A stretch of DNA of 62,092 bases from Oscillospiraceae bacterium (GCA_015067525.1 SVMH01000008.1:1-62092); one strand, 5' to 3'. Positions 24,992 through 33,987 are shown, counted from the stretch's first letter. The notes: generated from the sequence alone by a model not told the origin. Translations and numbers: made by a program.

Positions 24992-26413
24992 TTATTTGAT
25001 AAATTTGTCAAATCCAAAGTAATTGCGGGTGTTGCGGTAGCTGATGTTCTCCACGATGCTGCCCAGCAGCTCCAGATCCCGCGGATACTCGCCCTCTTCG
25101 GCCATGGTGCCCAGCAGATTGCACAGGATCCGGCGGAAGTATTCGTGGCGGGTGTAGCTGAGGAAGCTGCGGCTGTCGGTCAGCATGCCCACAAAGGTGC
25201 CGGCCACGCCCATGCTCATCAGATCCGTGAGCTGCTGCTCCATGCCCTTTTTGTGGTCGTTGAACCACCAAGCGCTGCCCATCTGCAGGCGGCCGGGCAC
25301 GGGGGCGTTGGTCTGGAAGGAGCCCATCACCGTGGCGATGACGGCGTTGTCCGTGGGGTTGAGGGAGTAGAGGATGGTGCGGGGCAGGGCGTCGTCCCGC
25401 TCCAGCAGATCCAGCAGGCGGGAGAGCACCGGTGCGGTGAACCCCTCGTCGTTGATGGTGTCGTAGCCGGTGTCGGGACCCAGCTTTTCAAACATGGTGG
25501 ACGAGGCGTTGCGCACGCAGCCGAAGTGCAGCTGCATGGCCCAATCCCGCTCCTTGTAGGCGCGGGCGCAGGTGCGCAGCAGCGCCGTCTGGAAGGCCTC
25601 GCTCTCCTGAGCGGAGATGGCCTCGCCGGCCCGGCCCTTTTTCAGGATCATGTTCAGCACCTCTTCCGAGGCGGTGCGGCACACGATCTTGTCCAGACCG
25701 TGGTCGGCCACACGGCAGCCAACGCTGTGGAAGAAGGCGATGCGCTGCAAAAGCGCCTGCCGCAGATCGTCCACCGTGCCGATAGTCATGCCGGCGGCCT
25801 TTTCCAGCTTCTCCAGATAGGCGCCGAAGTCCGGCTTGTCCGGCCGCAGAGCCTTGTCGGGGCGGAAGGTGGGCAGTACGGCGCTGGGGCAAGCGGCGTC
25901 GGCGGCGATGGCCATGTGATGGCGCAGATCGTCCACCGGATCATCCGTGGTGCAGATCAGCTGTACGTTGCTCTTTTCCATCAGACCCCGGGCGGACATG
26001 TCACTGCGCGCCAGCATGGCGTTGCACTTGGCGTAGACCTCGTCGGCATTCTTGGCGCTGAGGGGCTCGTGGATATCAAAATAGCGCTGCAGCTCCAGAT
26101 GCGTCCAGTGGTACAGCGGGTTGCCGATGAGCTGAGGCACCGTGGCCGCCCATGCGTGGAACTTTTCTTCGTCGGATGCGTCGCCTGTCACGCACCGCTC
26201 CGGTACCCCGTTGGCGCGCATGACGCGCCACTTGTAGTGGTCACCGCCCAGCCACACCTGCGTAATGGTGGGAAAATGCCGGTCTTCGGCGATCTCCGCC
26301 GGGTTGATGTGGCAGTGATAATCGATGATCGGCATGCGTGCGGCGTGCTGGTGATAGAGCGTGCGGGCCGTGTCAGTTTTCAGCAGGAAATCCTTGTCCA
26401 TAAACGGCTTCAT
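24992..26413 (-). CDS. uxaC: Uronate isomerase
   Basis: 473 residues, amidohydrolase superfamily. It converts D-glucuronate to D-fructuronate and D-galacturonate to D-tagaturonate. Family landmarks: IIDYHCHINPAEIAED (metal-binding HxH), the N-terminal MDKDFLLKTDTARTLYH, LICTTDDPVDDLRHH, and HFGCVRNAS; the C-terminal GTFVGMLTDSRSFLSYTRHEYFRR is typical (quoted in part by the family). ATG 26413 lies just after GAGGTGAAG; the GTG at 26422 sits in that ribosome site. First gene of the four-gene operon. Confidence 0.95.
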   Translation of the reverse strand: MKPFMDKDFLLKTDTARTLYHQHAARMPIIDYHCHINPAEIAEDRHFPTITQVWLGGDHYKWRVMRANGVPERCVTGDASDEEKFHAWAATVPQLIGNPLYHWTHLELQRYFDIHEPLSAKNADEVYAKCNAMLARSDMSARGLMEKSNVQLICTTDDPVDDLRHHMAIAADAACPSAVLPTFRPDKALRPDKPDFGAYLEKLEKAAGMTIGTVDDLRQALLQRIAFFHSVGCRVADHGLDKIVCRTASEEVLNMILKKGRAGEAISAQESEAFQTALLRTCARAYKERDWAMQLHFGCVRNASSTMFEKLGPDTGYDTINDEGFTAPVLSRLLDLLERDDALPRTILYSLNPTDNAVIATVMGSFQTNAPVPGRLQMGSAWWFNDHKKGMEQQLTDLMSMGVAGTFVGMLTDSRSFLSYTRHEYFRRILCNLLGTMAEEGEYPRDLELLGSIVENISYRNTRNYFGFDKFIK

Positions 26414-26473
26414 GTGCTTCACCTCGTATTGATTTTGGGTGGTTTGCGGGCATTTGCCCCCATTCTTGAGGTC

Positions 26474-26494
26474 AGTATATCACTGGTATATCAC
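26474..26494. promoter_or_regulatory. Candidate GntR/FCD (UxuR-like) operator
   Basis: TATATCAC occurs twice (26476-26483 and 26487-26494), 11 bp apart. The second lies in TGGTATATCA (26484-26493), one base from the palindrome TGGTATACCA of the E. coli UxuR/ExuR box. It would block the uxaC promoter. Confidence 0.6.
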
Positions 26495-26502
26495 AAATGC
26501 AA
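26474..26502 (-). promoter_or_regulatory. Promoter of the uxaC operon
   Basis: On the complement: TTGCAT, 17 bp, TATACT. The spacer and -10 are overlaid by the operator-like repeats at 26474-26494. Confidence 0.7.
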
Positions 26503-26560
26503 TAATATTTTCAAAAAAACCTGCAAAGCCTTGCAAATAAAGGAAAATTTTGAAATACAA

Positions 26561-26602
26561 GTGATATATTTTCTTGACATGGCGCAGGGGTTGGTATACT
26601 CT
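26561..26602 (+). promoter_or_regulatory. Promoter and second operator of the oxidoreductase-gntR operon
   Basis: TTGACA (26574-26579) and TATACT (26595-26600) with a short 15-bp spacer. TTGGTATACT (26591-26600) matches half of the UxuR-type palindrome exactly over the -10, and GTGATATA (26561-26568) is the inverse of the TATATCAC repeats near the divergent promoter. Confidence 0.6.
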
Positions 26603-26636
26603 GTAAGCAAGAAGAAAAACAAGGAGGACGTTCATT

Positions 26637-28253
26637 ATGAAGCTTTCCCACGCATCCATCGCGGAAAACCGCGCCCTGTTTGAGGGCAAGGGCTATCAGA
26701 TGCCCGCCTTTGACCGTGACGCCATGATGGCCGCCACGGCGGATCATCCCACCTGGGTCCACTTCGGCGCCGGCAACATCTTCCGCGGTTTTCTGGCTCC
26801 GCTGGCCCAGCAGCTGCTGGACGAGGGCGTCACCGACACCGGCATTGTGGTGGCTGTGGGCTTTGACTCCTCCCTGCTGGATGCCGTGTACCGCCCCTAT
26901 GACAACCTGACCGTGGTGGCCACCCTGTGCTCCGACGGAGAGATCCGCAAAAAGGTGGTGGCCAGCATCGCCGACAGCATCTGCATGGTGGACGGCGGCG
27001 AGGAATGGGAAAAGGTGTGCCGTGCCTTCCGCAATCCCTCGCTGCAGATGGCAAGCCTGACCATCACCGAAAAGGGCTATAACTACCTCGCCTCTGACGG
27101 CAGCATCCTGCCTGCTGTGGCCAAGGATATGGAAGCCGGTCCGCAGGGTGCTGTGGGCTATCTGGGCCGCATTGCCGCCCTGTGCCACGAGCGCTATACC
27201 GCCTGCGGCGCGCCCATCGCACTGGTGAGCATGGACAACTGCTCCCACAACGGCTCCCGTCTGGAGGCCGCCGTGCTGGCCATCGCCGAGGGCTGGCTGC
27301 AGCGCGGTCTGTGTGAGGAGGGCTTCCTTGTCTGGCTGCGCGACCGCAGCAAGATCACCTTCCCCTGGAGCATGATCGACAAGATCACTCCCCGCCCCGA
27401 CGAGTCCGTGAAGGACATGCTGGAAGCCGACGGCCTGGAGGGCATGGACCTCCATGTGACCCGTCACGGCTCCTATGCCGCCGCCTTCGTCAACACCGAA
27501 GAGGCGGAGTATCTGGTCATCGAGGATAAGTTCCCCAACGGCCGCCCCGCGCTGGAGCGCACCGGCGTCATCTTTACCGATGGCGAGACGGTGGATATGG
27601 TGGAGACCATGAAGGTCTGCACCTGCCTCAATCCCCTGCACACCGCCATGTCCGTGGTGGGCTGCCTGCTGGGCTTCACCCGCATCAATGCGGAGATGAA
27701 GGATGAGGACCTGCGTGCGCTGGTGGAGCGTGTGGGCTATGTGGAAGGCCTACCCGTGGTGGTGGATCCCGGTGTTATCGACCCCAAGGCCTTCATCGAC
27801 GAGGTCATTTTGAAGCGCTTCCCCAACCCCTTCCTGCAGGATGATCCCCGCCGCATCGCCACCGATACGTCCCAGAAGATCCCCGTCCGCTTCGGCGGTA
27901 CCATCCGCAAATATGCCCAGCGCGAGGATCTGGACGTGCGCGATCTGAAGTGCATCGCCTTTGTGCTGGCCGCGTGGTGCCGCTACCTCATGGGCATCGA
28001 CGATGCAGGCAACGCCTTCACCCCCAGCGATGACCCTATGCTGCCGGAGCTGATGGCCCAGATGGCCCACGTGAAGCTGGGCGAGGCCTGCGATGTCCAC
28101 GCCACACTGCAGCCCATCCTCTCCAACGCCGCCATTATGGGCAGTGATCTCTATGAAGTGGGTCTTGCCGAGCTGGTGGAGGAGAACTTTGCCCGCATCA
28201 TCGAAGGCCCCGGCGCTGTGCGCCGCGTGCTGCACGAGCTGGTGGAGATCTGA
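26637..28253 (+). CDS. uxuB: Mannitol dehydrogenase-family oxidoreductase; probable fructuronate reductase (mannonate oxidoreductase)
   Basis: 538 residues, long-chain polyol dehydrogenase family. Expected reaction: D-fructuronate + NADH to D-mannonate (or tagaturonate to altronate). The nucleotide-binding start is THPTW-type WVHFGAGNIFRGF, and the catalytic Lys/Asn/His set is seen in MKVCTCLNPLHTAMSV. The sequence FPWSMIDKITPRPD is also typical. Assignment to uxuB rather than uxaB rests on length and context and is not certain; the enzyme may take both substrates. ATG 26637 follows AAGGAGG. Transcribed divergently from uxaC, with the regulator next. Confidence 0.85.
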   Translation: MKLSHASIAENRALFEGKGYQMPAFDRDAMMAATADHPTWVHFGAGNIFRGFLAPLAQQLLDEGVTDTGIVVAVGFDSSLLDAVYRPYDNLTVVATLCSDGEIRKKVVASIADSICMVDGGEEWEKVCRAFRNPSLQMASLTITEKGYNYLASDGSILPAVAKDMEAGPQGAVGYLGRIAALCHERYTACGAPIALVSMDNCSHNGSRLEAAVLAIAEGWLQRGLCEEGFLVWLRDRSKITFPWSMIDKITPRPDESVKDMLEADGLEGMDLHVTRHGSYAAAFVNTEEAEYLVIEDKFPNGRPALERTGVIFTDGETVDMVETMKVCTCLNPLHTAMSVVGCLLGFTRINAEMKDEDLRALVERVGYVEGLPVVVDPGVIDPKAFIDEVILKRFPNPFLQDDPRRIATDTSQKIPVRFGGTIRKYAQREDLDVRDLKCIAFVLAAWCRYLMGIDDAGNAFTPSDDPMLPELMAQMAHVKLGEACDVHATLQPILSNAAIMGSDLYEVGLAELVEENFARIIEGPGAVRRVLHELVEI

Positions 28254-28264
28254 GGAGAAGTGCC

Positions 28265-28960
28265 ATGACCCATGTAGCCATTCCCCCCAAAGAGCCGGGT
28301 GAGAGCGGACGCCAGTTCGCCTACCGCGTGCTCTACAACGCCATTATGACGCTGCAGCTGCCGCCCAGCTGGGTGCTCAGTGACAGTGAGCTGAGTCAGG
28401 CGCTGCAGATCAGCCGCACCCCCATCCGCGAGGCCATCGTCTCGCTGCAGGAGGCCAAGTTGGTGGAAGTCTTCCCCCAGCGGGCCAGCATCGTTTCCCG
28501 TATCGATCTGGACGCCATTGAAGAGGGTGTGTTCCTGCGCTATCACACCGAGTGCGCCATCTTCCGCGAGGCGGTGCGCAAAGCCGACGGCGCTGCTGTG
28601 GGCCGTCTGCGCGCCAACCTGCTGGAGCAGGAGCGGCGGCTGCAAAGCGGCGATGTGCTGGGCTATTTCCAGTTGGACAACGCCTTCCACAAGGAGCTCT
28701 ATCTCATCGCCGGCAAGCCCTGGGTCTGGTCCACCGTGGCCCGCATCGTCACCCACCATGACCGGGTGCGCCTGCTGCAGGCCCAGTTGGGTGCCGAACA
28801 GCTGTGGCCCGCCCACCGGGAGCACTGGGAGATGCTGGACATCATCATGCAGCGCAGCGAAAAGAACATGGACGAATTTTTCCATGACCACCTGACTGCC
28901 GGTTATCGCAGCGCCCTGCCGGAGCTGATCCGCCGCTTCCCTGAATACTTTGTACTGTAA
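28265..28960 (+). CDS. GntR-family regulator, FCD type (UxuR/ExuR-like)
   Basis: 231 residues. An N-terminal winged helix-turn-helix (about 15-80: FAYRVLYNAIMTLQLPP, LSDSELSQALQISRTPIREAI) is followed by an all-helical FCD ligand domain with the metal-binding Asp/His pattern (DNAFHKELYLIAG, VTHHDR, HREHWEMLD). FCD regulators commonly respond to sugar acids. Cotranscribed with the oxidoreductase gene and next to two divergent promoters carrying TATATCAC/TGGTATA-type sites, so it most probably represses the uronate locus until a uronate or aldonate binds. Confidence 0.88.
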   Translation: MTHVAIPPKEPGESGRQFAYRVLYNAIMTLQLPPSWVLSDSELSQALQISRTPIREAIVSLQEAKLVEVFPQRASIVSRIDLDAIEEGVFLRYHTECAIFREAVRKADGAAVGRLRANLLEQERRLQSGDVLGYFQLDNAFHKELYLIAGKPWVWSTVARIVTHHDRVRLLQAQLGAEQLWPAHREHWEMLDIIMQRSEKNMDEFFHDHLTAGYRSALPELIRRFPEYFVL

Positions 28961-28961
28961 A

Positions 28962-28997
28962 AAAAGATCCGAAACCATGCGGTTTCGGATCTTTTTT
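28962..28997. terminator. Bidirectional terminator between gntR and the RND gene
   Basis: AGATCCGAAACC / GGTTTCGGATCT with an ATGC loop (28965-28992), A run before and six T after. Confidence 0.92.
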
Positions 28998-28999
28998 GT

Positions 29000-31900
29000 T
29001 TAGATATCCAGAATTTCCAGATCGGAGGCGTTCACTTTGCGCAGGTCCTTGCGGGCCACGATGTCGTACATGCACGGCACTACCAGCAAGGTCATCAGCG
29101 TGGCATAGGTCAAGCCACCGATGCATACCAGAGCCACCGGCTGCATCAGCGCCGTGCCGGCGTTCTTGGCAAAGGCCATGACCACAAGGCCCAGGATGGT
29201 GGTGATGGAGGTCATCAGAATGGGGCGCAGACGGGTGATGCCGGCCTCAATGATGGCCTCGCGGCGTTCCATGCCCTCCAGACGCAGCTGGTTGATGTAG
29301 TCCACCAGCACGATACCGTTGTTGACGATGATGCCCACCAGCATCACAAAGCCGATGAGGGAGATGACGCTCACTTCAATGCCGGCGATCAGCAGCGCCA
29401 GGAAGCCGCCGGTGAAGGCCAGGGGGATAGTGAACATGACGATGAAGGGAGAGCTGAGGGACTGGAACTGGGCCACCATGATGAAGTACACCAGTACGAT
29501 GCCCAGCAGCAGCATCAGCAAAAGCTGCTGCATGGCTTCCATGATCATCTCGTTCTCACCGGTAAAGCTGATCTTCACGCCTTCCGGCAGCGTGACGCCG
29601 GCCACAGCCTTCTCCACCTCGGCAGAAACCTTGGTCACGTTGTAGCCCTCGGCAATGGCGGCAGAAACGGTGACGTAGCGGCGCTGCTCGCTGTGGCTAA
29701 TGCTGTTGAGGCTCACCGTCTCTTCAATGGTGGCTACCTCGGAGAGCTTGAAGCTCTCAGTAGCAGCGGAAGCGGCAGAAGAGGTGGCACTGCCCATCAT
29801 GCTGCCCATGGAGGCCGACGAGCCGCCCATCATGGACGACATGCCGGAAGAGCCCGTGGAACTCATGGAACCCATGGAAGCGGAGGAGGACGCGGTGATC
29901 TCCAGCGCCATCAGCTTCTCGCGGGTCATGCGGGCCTCCTCGGCGCTTTCGATGGTCACGCCCACGTCCATGCCGTCCAGCGTCATGTCGGCGGCGGTGG
30001 TGGAATCCACCAGCGCTGCAGCCACCTGCATATAGATCTGAGCCACGGTCATGCCCTTTTGCATGGCGGCATTGCGGTCAATGGACACATGGATGGCCTC
30101 CACTGCGTCCTCCAGACCGTCGGACACCTTGGCAGTGCCTTCTACCTTTTCGATCTGGGCGGCCAGATCACGGGCGGCGCGCTGCAGAAGCTCCATATCC
30201 TCACCGTAGACCTGCAGTGATACGCCGCTGCCGGTCATCATGGTGGTCATGCTGTCCATGGCGCCGGCGGCGGATACAGTGCACTTCATGTCGGCGCACA
30301 GCTCCTCGATGGCCTTGCCGGCGGCGGCGCCGGATTCGCCTTCCGGCAGCGTCACGTAGGCGGTCACGGTGTAAGCGCCGCCTCCGCCGCCCATCATGCT
30401 GGTTACGTCGCTGCCACCCATGGTGGCGCCCACGGTCTCCACGTGCTCCACCGTGGCGGCGCGGCGCAGCACCTCATCGGCCAGCTCCACCGCTTCTTCC
30501 CGCTCGATGCCCTCAGGCATGGTGATGGTCACGTTGATCATGTTCATGTCCATGCTGGGCATAAAGGTGAAGCCGCGGCCCAGTGCCAGACCGGCAGAGC
30601 CCAGCAGCAGCGCCAGCGCCAGAAGCAAGACAATGGCCTTGTGGCCCAGGGACCAGGAGACTGCCTTGCGGTAGGCGGGATAGATCTTATCCAGAATGCC
30701 CGGCTTCTGGGGCTTTTCCTTGCGCAGCATGCCGGATGCCATGGCGGGCACCAGCGTCAGCGCCACGATGAGACTGGCCATGAGGGAATAGGTCATGGTC
30801 AGTGCCAGATCGGTAAACAGCTGTCGGGTCAGACCCTCCACAAAAACAATGGGGGCAAATACGCACACCGTAGTCAGCGTGGAGGAGGTGATGGCGCCCA
30901 TCACCTGCTGCGCGCCGGAAACGGCGGCCTGCGTTACGGTGGCACCCTTGCTGCGCAGGCGGTAGATGTTTTCGATGACCACCACCGAGTTATCCACCAG
31001 CATACCTACCGACACGGCAAGACCGCTCAGGGAGATCATGTTGATGGTCACGCCGGAGAAGTACATCAGCACGATGGCGAACACCAGCGAAATGGGGATG
31101 GCGCACAGGGTAATGATGGTGGGTCGGATATCCCGCAGGAACAGCCACAGAATGATGACCGAGAACAGGATGCCCCAGCCCAGGCTGGACAGGATCTCCT
31201 CGATGATCATGAAGATGTAGTAACCCTGATCCATCAGGGCCACAAATTCCAGACCCTCGTATTCAGCCTCCAGCTCGTCAAAGCGCTCCTGAATGTTTTC
31301 GGAAACCTCCGCCGTGGCGTAGGTGGACTGCTTGGTAAAGGTGGCGATCACGCCGTTTTCGCCATTGAGCTTGGCGTAGATGTCGGTGGAGTTGTCGGTG
31401 ATAAAGACGTCCGCCACGTCCTTCAGGCGGATGGGCTCCATACCCTTCAGACCCAGATCAAAGAGGATCATGTCCTCCAGAGAATCCTGGGTTTCGATAC
31501 TGTCGCCCACGCTCACCATATACTGCACGCCCTCTTCGGTGATGTAGCCGGCGGGCATGGAGAAGTTCTGGGCCGTCAGCAGGGCGGAGATGGTGTTGAT
31601 ATTCAGCGCGCCGCTCATGTCAGCCTGATTCAGGGCGCCTTCGCGGGAGCTCTCCAGCGTGGCCAGACCCTGCTCAATCTGGGTCAGGGCGCTGTCCAGC
31701 TGAACGTTGGCCGAGAGCAGCTGCGTCACACCCTCTGCCAGCGTCATCACGCCGGAAGAGATCTGGTCGGCGATGTCGGCAATGCCGTCCTCATTTTCCA
31801 GCTTGCCCAGCTGGTCTTCTACCTTATCCAGTTCTTCCTGCCACTGCTGCAGCTTCTCGCCCATGTTCTCCCATGTGGCGTTCAGCGCGGCCAGGCGCAG

Positions 31901-32878
31901 CTCCAGAGCGGCCAGCTCGGCCTGCACCTGCAGGTATTCGGGGTCATTTTCAATGGCGGCGATCTTCTCCGCCTTTTCCTCCTCCGTCAGATTTTCGTCC
32001 TGGCGGATGGTCTCCATCTGGTAGTGGTATTCGGCGTTTTTGGCATCCAGCTGTGCCTTTTCGCGCTGGATGGCACCCAGCTCGCTGATGTTGCTTTGCA
32101 GGTTCTCCTGACTCTGCCGCAGGGCTTCCAGCGTCTGCTGCACGGAGATCAGCGCCTGCTCGGCCGCGCCGCGCAGGGCGGCTTCCGAACCGTCGCGGAT
32201 GGCGTTCTTGGCACTCTGGAGCTGCCAGCGGGTATTGTAAAGCTGCTTGGCGGCGTCGTCCAGCTGGGCCTCAATGGCCTCGGCCAGTTTCTTGCTCAGT
32301 TCATCCAGCTTCTCCTGGTTCAGCAGCACGTGCAGCTGCCGCTCCACCGTGCCGGTGATGTCCACGCTGGCCACGCCGCTGATACCGTTGAGCTTGTCAG
32401 TCAGCGTGTCCTCTACAAATTCGGACATTTCGTAAACGTCCTTGCCTTCATAGCCGATGGCAGCCACCTGTACCGGCAGCATGGAGGGGTTGATCTTCAG
32501 CACGTAGGGGGTACCGATGGTGTCGTCCCAGGAGCCCTGCAGCGCGGAGATCTTCTGCTGGATGTCCACGCTGATGCTGTCCATATTGACGCTGTCTTCA
32601 AACTCCAGCGCCACCATGGACACGCTGTTCTGGGAGGTGGAGGTGACGGACTTGATCTCGTCCAGCGTGGCCATGGACTGCTCCATAGGCCGCGTCACAT
32701 CCGTCTCCACCGCCTCGGGACTGGCACCGGGATCGGTGGTCACAATGATGACATAGGGGAAGTTCATGTTGGGCAGCAGGTCCGGCGTCATCTTCAGATA
32801 GGCCACCACGCCCAGAATGATCACGGCCAGAACGGCCACAAAAACGGTCAGCGGTTTTTTGACGCTGAATTTCGGCAT
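29000..32878 (-). CDS. RND-family efflux transporter with large coiled-coil insertion
   Basis: 1292 residues, AcrB/SwrC-type proton-driven transporter in the cytoplasmic membrane. RND landmarks: MPKFSVKKPLTVFVAVLAV, LLPNMNFPYVIIVT, TDVTRPMEQ, the TM block WGILFSVIILWLFLRDIRPT, SGLAVSVGMLVDNSVVVIENI (TM4 with the proton-relay Asp) and GIIVNNGIVLVDYINQLR. Usual length is near 1040. The extra ~225 residues lie at about 200-425, inside the porter domain just before INTISALLTAQNFSMPAGYI, and are a Leu/Gln/Glu-rich coiled coil (LDELSKKLAEAIEAQLDD, EELDKVEDQLGKLENED). A second oddity is a Ser/Met/Gly low-complexity segment near residue 1040. RBS AAGGAG precedes ATG 32878. No membrane-fusion partner gene is adjacent. 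Substrate unknown. Confidence 0.88.
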   Translation of the reverse strand: MPKFSVKKPLTVFVAVLAVIILGVVAYLKMTPDLLPNMNFPYVIIVTTDPGASPEAVETDVTRPMEQSMATLDEIKSVTSTSQNSVSMVALEFEDSVNMDSISVDIQQKISALQGSWDDTIGTPYVLKINPSMLPVQVAAIGYEGKDVYEMSEFVEDTLTDKLNGISGVASVDITGTVERQLHVLLNQEKLDELSKKLAEAIEAQLDDAAKQLYNTRWQLQSAKNAIRDGSEAALRGAAEQALISVQQTLEALRQSQENLQSNISELGAIQREKAQLDAKNAEYHYQMETIRQDENLTEEEKAEKIAAIENDPEYLQVQAELAALELRLAALNATWENMGEKLQQWQEELDKVEDQLGKLENEDGIADIADQISSGVMTLAEGVTQLLSANVQLDSALTQIEQGLATLESSREGALNQADMSGALNINTISALLTAQNFSMPAGYITEEGVQYMVSVGDSIETQDSLEDMILFDLGLKGMEPIRLKDVADVFITDNSTDIYAKLNGENGVIATFTKQSTYATAEVSENIQERFDELEAEYEGLEFVALMDQGYYIFMIIEEILSSLGWGILFSVIILWLFLRDIRPTIITLCAIPISLVFAIVLMYFSGVTINMISLSGLAVSVGMLVDNSVVVIENIYRLRSKGATVTQAAVSGAQQVMGAITSSTLTTVCVFAPIVFVEGLTRQLFTDLALTMTYSLMASLIVALTLVPAMASGMLRKEKPQKPGILDKIYPAYRKAVSWSLGHKAIVLLLALALLLGSAGLALGRGFTFMPSMDMNMINVTITMPEGIEREEAVELADEVLRRAATVEHVETVGATMGGSDVTSMMGGGGGAYTVTAYVTLPEGESGAAAGKAIEELCADMKCTVSAAGAMDSMTTMMTGSGVSLQVYGEDMELLQRAARDLAAQIEKVEGTAKVSDGLEDAVEAIHVSIDRNAAMQKGMTVAQIYMQVAAALVDSTTAADMTLDGMDVGVTIESAEEARMTREKLMALEITASSSASMGSMSSTGSSGMSSMMGGSSASMGSMMGSATSSAASAATESFKLSEVATIEETVSLNSISHSEQRRYVTVSAAIAEGYNVTKVSAEVEKAVAGVTLPEGVKISFTGENEMIMEAMQQLLLMLLLGIVLVYFIMVAQFQSLSSPFIVMFTIPLAFTGGFLALLIAGIEVSVISLIGFVMLVGIIVNNGIVLVDYINQLRLEGMERREAIIEAGITRLRPILMTSITTILGLVVMAFAKNAGTALMQPVALVCIGGLTYATLMTLLVVPCMYDIVARKDLRKVNASDLEILDI

Positions 32879-32931
32879 AGTTGTTCGCTCCTTAATCGCT
32901 CAAACGGCAAGGGAAGATTTTTAACTTTGAC

Positions 32932-32960
32932 AGTGTACCATTTGTTCATTAAAAATGCAA
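32932..32960 (-). promoter_or_regulatory. Promoter of the RND gene
   Basis: On the complement: TTGCAT, 17 bp, TACACT, about 55 bp before the start. Confidence 0.65.
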
Positions 32961-32992
32961 CATAGCCGCCGGATTATTCACAAAACCGTTAC

Positions 32993-33033
32993 AAAAAAAC
33001 ACCGGACCGCCTGTCGGCGATCCGGTGTTTTTT
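32993..33033 (-). terminator. Terminator of the GntR/UTRA gene
   Basis: AAAACACCGGA / TCCGGTGTTTT arms around a CGCC/GGCG inner stem; it begins at the stop codon of the complement-strand regulator. Confidence 0.88.
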
Positions 33034-33808
33034 AGTCGATGGTGCGCACGAAGGTCATGCCGCCCTTTTGCATGTGCACATCCAGCCGTACCCGGTCACC
33101 CCGGATATAGCTGCGGGTGTACTCGTAGATGCGGCCGTCTTCCGTCTTGGTGCGGCGCTGGTGGAAAAAGGCACAGCTGCCGCTTTCCACACCCAGAAGC
33201 CGGGACTGATGCGCGTCCAGCACAACGGCCTCATAGCTGTCGTCCGCCGAGAAGGGGACGATGCCTACGTGGTACAGCAGGCTGTAGAAGCTGTGGGTCT
33301 GCACCATTTCCCGCGTCAGGTTGGGGAAGATGTACTGAGGATAGTAGGAGGTCTCCAGGATCAGAGGCTGACCGTCCACGTTGCGGATGCGAGTGAAGCA
33401 GTACACGCTGGTGCCTTCCTTCAGCTCCATCTTCTGGCAGATGGCGGCTGCGGGTACGATCACGTCAAAGTCCACCAGTGTGGAGGAGGGCACCTTGCCC
33501 ATGGAGGAGACCTCCGTGGTGAAGGAGTAGCGCACGCCGCGGCGGTTGGTGGCAGGGTCAGCCACAAAGGTGCCCTTACCCCGCTTGCGGACCACCAGAC
33601 CTTCATCCTCCAGCTCGCCGATGGCCTGACGGACCGTGTTGCGGCTCACGTTCAGCGCGCGGCACAGCTCCGCCTCCGAGGGCAGCAGAGCGCCCACGGC
33701 CAGAGCGCCGGAGGAGATATGGCGCTTGATGATGCCGACCAGCTGGGTATACAGCGGGATATCACTGTTGAGCGACAGCTTGTCGGCCAGAATCGGACTC
33801 AGTTCCAT
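33032..33808 (-). CDS. GntR-family regulator, HutC/UTRA type
   Basis: 258 residues. N-terminal winged HTH (about 10-75): PLYTQLVGIIKRHISSGAL, LPSEAELCRALNVSRNTVRQAI, VVRKRGKGTFVA. The C-terminal UTRA effector domain follows, with CFTRIRNVDGQPLILETSYY and the closing YTRSYIRGDRVRLDVHMQ (family patterns). ATG 33808 is preceded by AAAGGAA about 12 bp upstream; the frame extends further but without a better ribosome site. Regulators of this type usually sense sugar phosphates or amino-acid metabolites. Which gene it controls cannot be told: it stands alone between the RND gene and gap. Confidence 0.87.
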   Translation of the reverse strand: MELSPILADKLSLNSDIPLYTQLVGIIKRHISSGALAVGALLPSEAELCRALNVSRNTVRQAIGELEDEGLVVRKRGKGTFVADPATNRRGVRYSFTTEVSSMGKVPSSTLVDFDVIVPAAAICQKMELKEGTSVYCFTRIRNVDGQPLILETSYYPQYIFPNLTREMVQTHSFYSLLYHVGIVPFSADDSYEAVVLDAHQSRLLGVESGSCAFFHQRRTKTEDGRIYEYTRSYIRGDRVRLDVHMQKGGMTFVRTID

Positions 33809-33952
33809 AAAAGTAGGATTCCTTTCCCCGCGGAAGATCCCGCCGTTGCGGCAGAAAGCCGAAAAACGGGAGGCCCGGGGCAAATTTTCGAAAAACTGTT
33901 AAGGACAGGGGGAAAAATCGGCGCCGAAAAAGGTCGGCACCTGATTTCGGAA

Positions 33953-33987
33953 GCCAACAGCGCCGCCCTTGTGGCGGCGCTGTTGGC
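33953..33987. terminator. GC-rich perfect hairpin downstream of gap
   Basis: GCCAACAGCGCCGCC (33953-33967) pairs over 15 bp with 33973-33987 around a 5-nt loop. There is no T run on either side, so it may be an RNA 3'-end stabiliser, an attenuator or a Rho-assisted stop for gap. Confidence 0.5.

Noticed and set aside
21089-26683. Very long plus-strand open frame across the hexuronate operon
   Set aside because: It lies antisense to four well-supported genes, lacks a ribosome site, and its product is His/Gly/Val/Leu low-complexity sequence typical of the reverse reading of GC-rich genes.
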